From: an uncultured Eubacteriales bacterium
GTDB lineage: Bacteria > Bacillota > Clostridia > Oscillospirales > QAKW01
Reading direction: 5' to 3'
Assembly: GCA_902492505.1 (NCBI GenBank)
Contig: CABULU010000054.1
Coordinates: 1-9,857, forward strand
Length of the DNA stretch: 9,857 bases
The position numbers and the translations under genes are program-made. This document shows, one piece after another, positions 1 to 6,594 of the stretch. Every line of letters begins with the position of its first letter. Position 1 is the stretch's first letter. The notes beneath the pieces were generated by a model that worked only from the letters and a program-made list of their open reading frames with translations, was not told the DNA's origin and made no database searches.

Positions 1-2
1 AC

Positions 3-955
3 GGAAACGATATAACCAAAACTCTGTCCGTCGGCGAGGTCGCAAAAACAGCAAAAGACAGCGTTGTAGAAATAACGACGGAGGGAGTCACGACAGGTAA
101 CTTTATGATGCAGTATGTCTCGGAGGGCGCCGGCTCCGGAGTCATTTTATCGGAGGACGGATATATTGTAACAAATCATCATGTTATAAGCGATGCAACG
201 TCTATTTCGGTACGCACGACAAAGCGACGCTTGTCGGTTCCGATGAAAAAACGGACCTTGCGGTAATCAAAATAGACGCAAGCGGTCTCTCTCCCGCTCT
301 GATGGGTGATTTTGAGAGCTGTCAGGTAGGCGATACCGTAGTCGCAATCGGCAATCCGCTCGGTCAGCTCGGCGGCACTGTTACCGACGGCATTATCAGC
401 GCGCTTGACCGCGAAATCACAATAGACGGCAACATTATGACGCTAATTCAGACAAATACCGCAATAAACCCCGGAAATTCCGGCGGCGGTCTTTTCAACT
501 CGAGCGGGCAGCTGATCGGCATTGTAAATGCAAAGTCAGCAGGAGAGGACGTTGAAGGTCTCGGCTTTGCAATACCCATTGATATAGCGCAGGCGGTCAT
601 TGAGGACCTTATCGAATACGGATATGTAACCGGACGCATTGAAACGGGTATAGAAGTTATAGAAATTTCCGATTTCCAGACAGCTATGTATTATCGTGTA
701 AATACCGCAGGTCTGTATGTATACAGCGTTGAAAGTGATTCTTCCGCCGCAAAAGCAGGCTTTAAACCCGGCGACCTTATTAAATCGGTTGACGGAACAG
801 AAGTCAAAACTCAGGAAGAGTATGATAAAATATTGGAAAATCATGCAGTCGGAGACAAACTTGAGGTCGTAGTTTCACGACAGGGTAAAGAGCAGAAGCT
901 ATCACTTGAGCTGACAGAGTATTCACCGGTAGGCGGAAGTATGGTCTCGGCGTAA
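3..955 (+). pseudogene. HtrA/DegP-like trypsin-type serine protease with C-terminal PDZ domain; 5'-partial and frameshifted
   Basis: HtrA family proteases degrade or refold damaged proteins at the cell envelope. The N-terminal anchor lies before the window. Frame 3 (from position 3) carries the start of the protease domain, including GYIVTNHHVI with the catalytic His, then runs into TAA at 261-263. Frame 2 is the correct frame from about 209 and reads GSDEKTDLAVIKID (catalytic Asp), then NPGNSGGG with the catalytic Ser, then a PDZ domain (about 714-930, AGFKPGDLIKSVDG) and the stop. All three triad residues are therefore present but split over two frames. Compared with other HtrA proteins, about four or five residues are missing at the junction, which suits a short deletion of 13 or 16 nt. 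The ATG at 302 is internal to the protease domain and is not a real start. The gene is either a pseudogene or a sequencing/assembly error. It is followed directly by a terminator. Confidence 0.85.
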
Positions 956-990
956 ACTGCATCAATACACATTGCGATGAAAATTAAATA

Positions 991-1027
991 AAAGCCGTGC
1001 GCTATATCGCACGGCTTTATTATTTTT
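991..1027 (+). terminator. Intrinsic terminator of the HtrA-like gene
   Basis: An 11-bp perfect stem (991-1001 with 1008-1018, GC-rich core GCCGTGCG) with a 6-nt loop is followed by a T-rich run (ATTATTTTT). It sits 35 nt after the HtrA stop codon and would separate that gene from the metalloprotease gene. Confidence 0.9.
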
Positions 1028-1160
1028 AACGCTGATTTTTTGGTGAATCCACTAAAATCCTTTTTACATATTTGTATATTTATTACAATATTTTTATTTT
1101 TTTAAATTTTCTATTTACTTTTACATATTTTTTGATAATATAGAATCAGAAGTAATTTCA

Positions 1161-1748
1161 ATACTTACAATACTAACTCTATTTTTAATTTTCCCCACAA
1201 GCTCGTTTGCTTACAGTATTGCCAAAACAACCAGCGGACAAACTATTTACGGGTTAAGAGATTCATCAATAACATTTCAGTCGTGGAGCGGTTTTACACA
1301 AGAAACACGCTGGGCAATTGATTACGCTTCAAGACAGTGGAACAATAGGACAGGTCAGACAAAGCTCTTCCACTCTCCTACACAGCATGGGCAAGCAAAC
1401 AAATTACCTGCCCATGACGGCAAAAACCTTATAACTAAGACTTCATTAGCAGGAACCAACCTTGCAAATAAATTAATGGTTACAGGTACTGTTACTAAAT
1501 TGTACGGCAGCAAAAACCAGATATGTGAAGCGGATATTGTTATTAACAGTGATTTTCCATGGCGCAACAACGGCAGTACAGCCGGTTTTGATGTGCAAAA
1601 TGTAATGACGCATGAGTTCGGTCACATGCTCGGGCTGGATCATACTAATGTCGCCTGGGCAACAATGATTGAAGGGACAAATAAAGGCGATACATGGAAA
1701 AGAACGCTTGAACAGGATGACTTAAACGGATTTAATTTCCTATATTAG
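1161..1748 (+). CDS. Secreted matrixin-like zinc metalloprotease (metzincin), start codon unclear
   Basis: The frame is open from 1056 to the TAG at 1746-1748. It encodes a hydrophobic signal-peptide core ending in SSFA-YS (likely cleavage after 1211), then a matrixin-like domain of about 175 residues. The zinc site HEFGHMLGLDH (1611-1643) has the metzincin form HExxHxxGxxH, with a possible Met-turn downstream (ATMIEG). Upstream IYGLRDSSITFQSW and A-x-x-x-W-N elements fit the N-terminal half of the domain. The predicted role is extracellular proteolysis; the substrate is unknown. There is no in-frame ATG, GTG or TTG before the signal peptide. The first ATG (1476) would remove the signal peptide and half the domain. 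AGAAG at 1148-1152 lies 8 nt before an ATA codon at 1161, so the start given here is a guess. A rare start codon, or loss of the 5' end, are both possible. By eye the region is more AT-rich than the minus-strand operon. Confidence 0.75.
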   Translation: MLTILTLFLIFPTSSFAYSIAKTTSGQTIYGLRDSSITFQSWSGFTQETRWAIDYASRQWNNRTGQTKLFHSPTQHGQANKLPAHDGKNLITKTSLAGTNLANKLMVTGTVTKLYGSKNQICEADIVINSDFPWRNNGSTAGFDVQNVMTHEFGHMLGLDHTNVAWATMIEGTNKGDTWKRTLEQDDLNGFNFLY

Positions 1749-1750
1749 TG

Positions 1751-1757
1751 AAAGGAG
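1751..1757 (+). promoter_or_regulatory. Ribosome binding site deciding a GTG start
   Basis: AAAGGAG lies 10 nt before GTG at 1768. No ATG is available at this position, and the following codons encode the basic n-region of a signal peptide (KKR), which supports the GTG start. Confidence 0.8.
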
Positions 1758-1767
1758 CAGTTTTACC

Positions 1768-2349
1768 GTGAAAAAAAGATTTATATCAATTTTAAGCATT
1801 GCGCTTATGGCGCTAATTTGCTTTTCCTCATGTAAAAAAGCAGACGGTAACCCGGAAACCGTAACATTGCTTTCAGGAAGCAACAGATACATAAGTCCCG
1901 AAGAATTGCAAGAAATTGCAGATCTGATATTTATCGGCGAGTATATCGGAGAAACCGGTCAGGTAATACCGGATGCGGAATTTTTAGGAGATACGATATA
2001 TTACCCCGTTTATACCAATCATGCGTTCAAACCCGTAAAAGTCCTAAAGGGAGAAGCAGCGGATGAGGTGACAATACGCTGTGCCGGAGGCACTTTGGGC
2101 GATTACTCTTACAGCTGTGAGGATACATTAGTATTGGAAAACGGCAAAAGATATCTCATGTATACCTATGAAGGAAGACCTGAAGTACCCAACGACACGA
2201 AATATAACTATGTCATTACAACGCACTGCTTTGAAATAGATGACAGCGGCGTCGTTGATTTTTCTAAAGTTACTACACCCGAGGACGTCTCAAAGCTTCA
2301 GGCACAGTACGACAGCGCGGTCAGTGCGAATGCATCTGTAACCGAATAA
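1768..2349 (+). CDS. Putative lipoprotein, possibly with a TIMP/netrin-like (NTR, OB-fold) module
   Basis: This 193-residue protein is predicted to be exported. It has a lipoprotein-type signal peptide (KKRF n-region, hydrophobic core about residues 5-18) and a Cys at 22 in the sequence FSSC. The -3 residue is Phe instead of the usual Leu, so lipidation is likely but not certain. The body has the order ADLIFIGEYIG (51-61), VKVLKGEAADEVTIR (90-104), a Gly-rich turn with Cys105 and Cys117, and a G-K-x-Y-L-M-Y-x-Y strand (126-134). This order resembles bacterial secreted proteins with a TIMP/netrin-like module, but I cannot confirm the family. The gene lies 19 nt after the metalloprotease stop with its own strong ribosome binding site, so the two are probably co-transcribed. 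Possible roles are protease inhibitor, chaperone or surface-anchored partner; these are inferences. It ends at a strong terminator. Confidence 0.75.
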   Translation: MKKRFISILSIALMALICFSSCKKADGNPETVTLLSGSNRYISPEELQEIADLIFIGEYIGETGQVIPDAEFLGDTIYYPVYTNHAFKPVKVLKGEAADEVTIRCAGGTLGDYSYSCEDTLVLENGKRYLMYTYEGRPEVPNDTKYNYVITTHCFEIDDSGVVDFSKVTTPEDVSKLQAQYDSAVSANASVTE

Positions 2350-2353
2350 ATCA

Positions 2354-2387
2354 AAAAAACAGTCCGAAGATATTCGGACTGTTTTTT
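2354..2387. terminator. Bidirectional intrinsic terminator between convergent transcription units
   Basis: A 15-bp perfect stem (2354-2368 with 2373-2387) with a GATA loop has six A on the left and six T on the right. It is therefore a good intrinsic terminator in both directions. It serves the lipoprotein gene (stop at 2349) from the left and the U32 gene (stop at 2400) from the right. Confidence 0.93.
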
Positions 2388-2399
2388 ATTTCAAAAGTT

Positions 2400-3611
2400 C
2401 TAAGCGCGCAGTATATCCCCGGGCGCTGCCTCAAACGGCATTTCAATATAAAACTTCATAAACGGGCGCGGACAGCTGTCTATCTGCTCCCCGTTCTCGT
2501 CAAACATCTTTTGCACGGTAAAACGTCTGCCAGTCTTTCCGGGCGACAGCAGCTCAGCGCTGTCACCGACGCAGAGCTTATTTTTCTGCACAAACCCCGC
2601 AATCCGCCGCGCGCCGTCATACTCAACGCAATCGCCTATATACGCGCGGGACTGAAGATATCCGGCGCTTGCCGCAACCTTTGCATCGTCAATCGGTCTG
2701 TCAAAGAAAAAACCCGTGTCATACTCACGGTGCGACACGCTTTCCAGCTCCGCACGCCATGCCGGGTCGAACATATATCCTTTAGGGTCTGCAAGGTATC
2801 TGTCTATTGCCATGCGGTATGTATTTGCGGTAACGGCGGCGTAATAGACGCTTTTCATGCGTCCCTCAATTTTAAAGCTTGAAATCCCGCTCTCCATCAG
2901 CTGCGGAATATGCTCTATCATGCATAAATCTTTTGATCCGAACAGAAACGTACCGTCCCGCCCTTCGTCTATCGTCAACGGCATATCAGGTCTCTTTTCC
3001 TCGGAAATCCTATATATCCAGCGGCAGGGCTGAGCGCACGCACCACGGTTTGCATCCCGCCCCGTAAAGTGATTTGAAATCAGGCATCGCCCGCTGTAAG
3101 ACACACACATAGCACCATGTATAAATGCCTCCAGTTCCAATTCAGGCGGCGTGTCGCGGCGTATTGCTGCAATTTCGTCAAACGTCAGCTCACGGCTGAG
3201 CACAACCCGTTTTGCACCGAGACTGTGATACATATTGGCGCTTGCAGCCGAGACAACAGACGCCTGCGTCGAAACATGTATCTCCCGCTGCGGCGAAATC
3301 TCTTTTATTTTTGAAATAACGCCAAGGTCTGCAACTATATAAGCATCAAAGTCAACGCCGTCAAGCTCATGCAGATACCTTTCCAACTGCGGATACTCGT
3401 CGGGGTGCGGCATAGTATTTACAGTCAGATACACCTTTTTCCCGCGCTCATGGCAGTAACTTACCGCCTCATTCAGCTCCTGCATGTCAAAACAGTCCGC
3501 GCCCGCTCTCATGCCGAACATTCTGCCCGCAAGATACACAGCGTCGGCACCGTAAAGAATAGCAGCGCGCAGCTTTTCAAGATTTCCGGCAGGGGACAAA
3601 AGCTCAATCAT
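2400..3611 (-). CDS. U32 family peptidase-like protein (TrhP/RlhA-type RNA hydroxylation family)
   Basis: This 403-residue protein belongs to the family historically called peptidase U32. Characterised members (E. coli TrhP/YegQ and RlhA, B. subtilis TrhP1/TrhP2) are needed for hydroxylation of tRNA uridine 34 or 23S rRNA using a prephenate-linked pathway. The family signature is clear: EAFIHGAMCVSYSGRC (161-176) followed by GACAQPC (190-196). This gives Cys169, 176, 192 and 196, plausible Fe-S ligands. A second family block, SKDLC-x(13)-SFKIEGRMKS, spans about 226-254. The N-terminus ELLSPAGNLEKL is the usual start of the family, so I start at the ATG at 3609-3611. A frame extending upstream to 3716 only adds Arg-rich, non-family residues and overlaps the previous gene. 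The ATG overlaps the preceding gene's stop by 8 nt (ATGATTGA), with AGGAG in the preceding gene. It is the last gene of the minus operon. Which RNA it modifies cannot be told from sequence. Confidence 0.93.
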   Translation of the reverse strand: MIELLSPAGNLEKLRAAILYGADAVYLAGRMFGMRAGADCFDMQELNEAVSYCHERGKKVYLTVNTMPHPDEYPQLERYLHELDGVDFDAYIVADLGVISKIKEISPQREIHVSTQASVVSAASANMYHSLGAKRVVLSRELTFDEIAAIRRDTPPELELEAFIHGAMCVSYSGRCLISNHFTGRDANRGACAQPCRWIYRISEEKRPDMPLTIDEGRDGTFLFGSKDLCMIEHIPQLMESGISSFKIEGRMKSVYYAAVTANTYRMAIDRYLADPKGYMFDPAWRAELESVSHREYDTGFFFDRPIDDAKVAASAGYLQSRAYIGDCVEYDGARRIAGFVQKNKLCVGDSAELLSPGKTGRRFTVQKMFDENGEQIDSCPRPFMKFYIEMPFEAAPGDILRA

Positions 3612-3867
3612 TTTGCGCCGTCTCCTGCAAAATATCAATAAGTGCGTGCGCAAGCTGGTCGGGACAGGAAGTATCCTTGTAGCCGCAGGTAATACCCTCC
3701 AGCCTGTCGATTGCATCCTGTGCTTTCATTCCCGCAATAAGCGCGCATATACCGCTTGTATTTCCGTTGCAGCCGCCCTCAAACTGACAGGATTTGATTA
3801 TTCCGTCCTTTAGTTCAATCGTTATTTTTTTCGAACAGACCCCATGCGGAGTATAAGTATAAATCAT
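3604..3867 (-). CDS. TSCPD domain protein (TIGR03905-type), small Cys-rich
   Basis: The 87-residue protein has the signature TSCPD (residues 66-70) and an upstream FEGGCNGN block (29-36). These are typical of the TIGR03905 family of unknown function, related to a C-terminal domain of B12-dependent ribonucleotide reductases. Six cysteines (11, 27, 33, 41, 61, 68) in so short a protein suggest metal or cluster binding, which is inferred. The start ATG (3865-3867) comes 1 nt after the TGA of the upstream fusion gene, with GGAAG in that gene's last codons. Its own stop overlaps the U32 start by 8 nt. Translation of the three genes is therefore likely coupled. The pairing with a Cys-rich U32 protein suggests a shared job around metal/RNA chemistry, but this is only context. 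Confidence 0.88.
   Translation of the reverse strand: MIYTYTPHGVCSKKITIELKDGIIKSCQFEGGCNGNTSGICALIAGMKAQDAIDRLEGITCGYKDTSCPDQLAHALIDILQETAQND
3621..3627 (-). promoter_or_regulatory. Ribosome binding site deciding the U32 gene start
   Basis: CAGGAGA on the minus strand lies 9-10 nt before the ATG at 3611. It supports this start over any earlier in-frame codon and lies inside the end of the TSCPD gene, as expected for coupled translation. Confidence 0.7.
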
Positions 3868-3868
3868 A

Positions 3869-5455
3869 TCAATCTTCCTTTAAAATCTGTGAAACTCTGT
3901 TGTAATCATTTGTTAAAATAGTGTCTATGCCCATTTTGAGGTATTCCTTTGCCTCAACGGGATCGTCGGCAAAAAAGACGTTGCAGCGCAGTCCGTTTGC
4001 GTGCGCCCTTTCTACCATCTCCTGATTAAAGTACGGCTTGAAAAATTGTACCTTTTGGCAGCCGTTTTCTATCGCCCGCTCGACAATCTCCCACGGTCGG
4101 TCGCCCGCGCCCTGACATTTACAGATATCGGGCGCAAGTTTTCCTATCAGCTTTAAAACATTGTCGTTGCCACACATGAAATAGACATGACGGCGGCAGT
4201 CGTATTTATCAATCAGCGCAATTATTTTTTCCATAATCGTGCTGTTGTATCCGCAGTTATTGTCCGGCGTTTTTATATGAATATTCATGACAGCGTGACC
4301 GGCAAATTTTTTTAATATCTGCTCAAATGTAACAATTTTAAGCCCTGAAAACCGCCCGTCAAACTTCGCGCCGAAATCCAACGCCATCAGCTCGTCGAGT
4401 GTATGCTCATATATAAGACCGTCACCGTCCGACACGCGAGACAGCTTTTTGTCGTGAGCGGACACAACATGTCCGTCACTTGTATACCAGAGGTCAAACT
4501 CTATTTCCTGCGCCCCCAGCGCTATTGCCGCGCCGAAAGCAGGCATACTGTTCTCGGGCGCAACTGTGCTGAAACCGCGGTGCGCGCAGATACGCGGATA
4601 AGGCATTATGCTGTCATAACGCACAACGGCACTGCCCGCAGGGCGGTACTTCCACGGCCTTCTGCCCTTTTCGGTATACTCCCAGTGCGCGCTGTCAGGA
4701 TTATTGAAGCCTGCGGGCTTATAGTACTTTTTCGTCGGGTCAAATTCAAAGCACTCCATACCGATTTTGCTTTTCATATTAATAATAAGACTGCCGTCGG
4801 GAGCCGCCGCCATGCTTCCGCCGCCGATTTCAGAATCCTCTCCCATACTGACAGATGCACGCAAAACATATGAATTTGTGCTGTAAGCACAGAATTTTGT
4901 CATTGTCTCCAGCGCACTTTGCATGTCTGAGCGCTGATGCGAGCAGCCGATAATTATATCAATCCGCTGTCTTGCAAGATTTGCAAAATTTTCATAGAAA
5001 TAAAAATCATAGCAGGTCAGAAATCCGAATTTAAGACCCTCTATCTCAACGGTATACGGCTGCGAAAACTCAAAGGAATAGTCGCTGTCCAGTTTCCTGT
5101 GCGCCGTTTCTCCCGGCGTCAGATGCTGTTTTGGGTATTTGCCGACAATGTTGCCGTGCCTGTCAAAGGCAAGTGTTGTATTGCGATTGTCTACCGTAAC
5201 ATTGATGAAAAGCAGACTGTTGCAGCGTCTTGCAGTCTCTGCCGCCTTCTTTATTAATGGCTCAGAATATTTACGAACCATCTGCAAAAAAACTTCTCGT
5301 GTCGGAGCAAAACATGGTACATCACACGCCTCCGGAAACACAATGATATCCATGCTGTCGTCACATTTATCCAGCACTTCAAGTTCCCACTCAAAAAGCT
5401 CGTCCGCCCGCGACAGGTCGGTTGTGTAAAATGGCTGTACAATACACGCTTTCAT
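3869..5455 (-). CDS. Fusion of carbon-nitrogen hydrolase (nitrilase family) and glycerophosphodiester phosphodiesterase (GDPD) domains
   Basis: This is a 528-residue two-domain enzyme without a signal peptide, so cytoplasmic. Residues about 1-282 are a nitrilase-superfamily amidase: the Glu-Lys-Cys triad is visible as FPEAC (E42), YPKQH (K109) and LTCYD (C148). Residues about 285-528 are a GDPD-type TIM barrel: AHRG (H292-R293), PEN (300-302), EIEFD (E319, D321) and SAHD (H334-D335), ending with the family's D-x-I-L-T-N-D motif. At the place where GDPDs usually read NIE-x-K, this protein has NIHIK (H393), so one customary metal ligand appears replaced by His. The nitrilase half should cleave an amide and the GDPD half a phosphodiester; the natural substrate is unknown. 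The start ATG is chosen for GGAGG (5463-5467) placed 7 nt upstream. The gene follows hemW by 41 nt and precedes the TSCPD gene by 1 nt. The two domains lie in one continuous frame, so this is a true fusion in the sequence given. Confidence 0.92.
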   Translation of the reverse strand: MKACIVQPFYTTDLSRADELFEWELEVLDKCDDSMDIIVFPEACDVPCFAPTREVFLQMVRKYSEPLIKKAAETARRCNSLLFINVTVDNRNTTLAFDRHGNIVGKYPKQHLTPGETAHRKLDSDYSFEFSQPYTVEIEGLKFGFLTCYDFYFYENFANLARQRIDIIIGCSHQRSDMQSALETMTKFCAYSTNSYVLRASVSMGEDSEIGGGSMAAAPDGSLIINMKSKIGMECFEFDPTKKYYKPAGFNNPDSAHWEYTEKGRRPWKYRPAGSAVVRYDSIMPYPRICAHRGFSTVAPENSMPAFGAAIALGAQEIEFDLWYTSDGHVVSAHDKKLSRVSDGDGLIYEHTLDELMALDFGAKFDGRFSGLKIVTFEQILKKFAGHAVMNIHIKTPDNNCGYNSTIMEKIIALIDKYDCRRHVYFMCGNDNVLKLIGKLAPDICKCQGAGDRPWEIVERAIENGCQKVQFFKPYFNQEMVERAHANGLRCNVFFADDPVEAKEYLKMGIDTILTNDYNRVSQILKED

Positions 5456-5462
5456 TCATTTT

Positions 5463-5467
5463 CCTCC
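5463..5467 (-). promoter_or_regulatory. Strong ribosome binding site of the nitrilase-GDPD gene
   Basis: GGAGG on the minus strand is 7 nt before the ATG at 5455. It selects this ATG over a nearby out-of-frame ATG at 5459-5457. Confidence 0.8.
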
Positions 5468-5496
5468 GTTTTTATTGGCTGATATCTTACTCTTAC

Positions 5497-6594
5497 TTAA
5501 CACTCGCGCGCCGCAAGCTCGGCAATTATGCTGTTTGACAGGTAAAACCCGCGGTCGGTCAGGCGCAAAATACCGTTTTCAACTACCGCATAGCCGCTTT
5601 CAATAAGGCAAACAATAAATTTTCCGCTGTTTTTCAAAAGCGATGCGTCAATGCCTGTTTTGGTACGCAGCGAAAGCATGATTTTTTCAAAAAGCGGGTC
5701 GTCAATCTGCTCGCTTATGTCAAACTCAAAGTCGTCTTTTAAACAAAAACGCTCGATATCGGGTAAAAACGAGCAGCGCATATCCCCGATTTTCGAATGC
5801 GCGGCGGGACCTAAACCTAAATAGTCCTTGCCCATCCAATAGGCGCTGTTGTGACGGCTTTCAAACCCGCGCTTTGCGTAATTTGAGATCTCATAGTGCC
5901 CGTAGCCGCGGTCTGCCAAAAATTCACATGCAAGAAAATACATTTTTTCCTGCTGCTCCTCACCCGGCACCAAAACGCCCGCTTTTTTCAGCGGCGTGCC
6001 GTCCTCCACCTGCAAATTATAGCAGGATATGTGTTCAATATCAAGTCCCGCAAGCGTTTTAAGACTGTTTTCAAAGCTTTTATCTGTCTGACCAGGCAAA
6101 CCGAAAATCAGGTCACAGCTTATATTATTAAATCCTGCCCGGCGCGCAAGCGTGACCGCCTCGGCTGCCTGTGCCGCGGTATGCACACGCCCAACGGCGC
6201 GCAGCTCTTTGTCATCAAAAGACTGAACGCCCAGCGACAGGCGGTTGACCCCCATGCTTTTTGCGGCGTACAAAAACTCACTGCCGCAACTTTCCGGATT
6301 TGCCTCGACCGTAATTTCGGCGTTTTTTTCAATGTCAAAATTACGGTAAACGGCGTCAAAAAGTCTGTAAAGCAGCTCAGGCGGCAGCACACTGGGTGTG
6401 CCGCCGCCTATATATACGGTGTCTGCTCTGTAATCCGAAACTGCCGCATTTGCGCCGCTTTTTTTACCGAAATACTGTACGCATCGTATAATTGCATCGA
6501 TATATTCCGATTTGTCAAAATCAGTCAACGAATAAAAAGAGCAATATAAGCATTTTTGCCTGCAAAACGGTATATGCAGATATAGCGAAATCAT
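5497..6594 (-). CDS. hemW: HemW-type radical SAM heme chaperone (HemN/coproporphyrinogen dehydrogenase-like)
   Basis: The 365-residue protein starts with the radical SAM cluster motif CRQKCLYCSF (Cys11, 15, 18). The residue after the last Cys pair is Phe20, as in HemW, whereas true HemN has Cys. GGGTPS (63-68) is the SAM-binding glycine motif. YEISNYA...HNSAYW (234-253) is the HemW block that includes the HNxxYW heme-binding signature. The length matches HemW (about 370-390) and is shorter than HemN (about 450). HemW binds heme and inserts it into target proteins; it does not make heme. It is commonly misannotated as coproporphyrinogen III oxidase. The ATG overlaps the rhamnosidase TGA by 4 nt (ATGA), so translation is probably coupled. 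Heme biosynthesis genes are not visible in this window. Confidence 0.93.
   Translation of the reverse strand: MISLYLHIPFCRQKCLYCSFYSLTDFDKSEYIDAIIRCVQYFGKKSGANAAVSDYRADTVYIGGGTPSVLPPELLYRLFDAVYRNFDIEKNAEITVEANPESCGSEFLYAAKSMGVNRLSLGVQSFDDKELRAVGRVHTAAQAAEAVTLARRAGFNNISCDLIFGLPGQTDKSFENSLKTLAGLDIEHISCYNLQVEDGTPLKKAGVLVPGEEQQEKMYFLACEFLADRGYGHYEISNYAKRGFESRHNSAYWMGKDYLGLGPAAHSKIGDMRCSFLPDIERFCLKDDFEFDISEQIDDPLFEKIMLSLRTKTGIDASLLKNSGKFIVCLIESGYAVVENGILRLTDRGFYLSNSIIAELAAREC

Noticed and set aside
302..955. A complete gene starting at ATG 302 for the HtrA-like protein
   Set aside because: Homologous protease sequence with the catalytic Asp continues upstream of 302 in the same frame, and the His lies further upstream in another frame. 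ATG 302 is an internal Met.
1063..1139. Promoter-like AT-rich stretches (TTTACA at 1063, TACAAT at 1084, GATAAT at 1134) before the matrixin gene
   Set aside because: The best pair is spaced by only 15 nt and matches consensus poorly. In such AT-rich DNA these matches are expected by chance, so I did not annotate a promoter.
1476..1748. A 90-residue matrixin starting at ATG 1476
   Set aside because: The open frame upstream encodes a signal peptide and the N-terminal half of the same domain, so this start would give a truncated protein. No good ribosome binding site precedes it.
3612..3716. A 35-residue N-terminal extension of the U32 protein
   Set aside because: The extension is Arg-rich and unlike the family, lies wholly within the TSCPD gene, and has no matching ribosome binding site. 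The family N-terminus ELLSPAGN begins right after the ATG at 3611.
4403..4873. Plus-strand open frame of 156 codons opposite the nitrilase-GDPD gene
   Set aside because: It is a shadow frame with no ribosome binding site, no recognisable family and complete overlap with the fusion gene.
5896..6549. Plus-strand open frame of 217 codons opposite hemW
   Set aside because: It is antisense to a gene with clear radical SAM and HemW motifs, and its composition (Cys/Arg/Phe-rich, no domain) is typical of a shadow frame.
5497..6594. Coproporphyrinogen III dehydrogenase HemN
   Set aside because: The residue after the CxxxCxYC motif pattern is Phe (CLYCSF), the length is short and HNxxYW is present, all pointing to the heme chaperone HemW.
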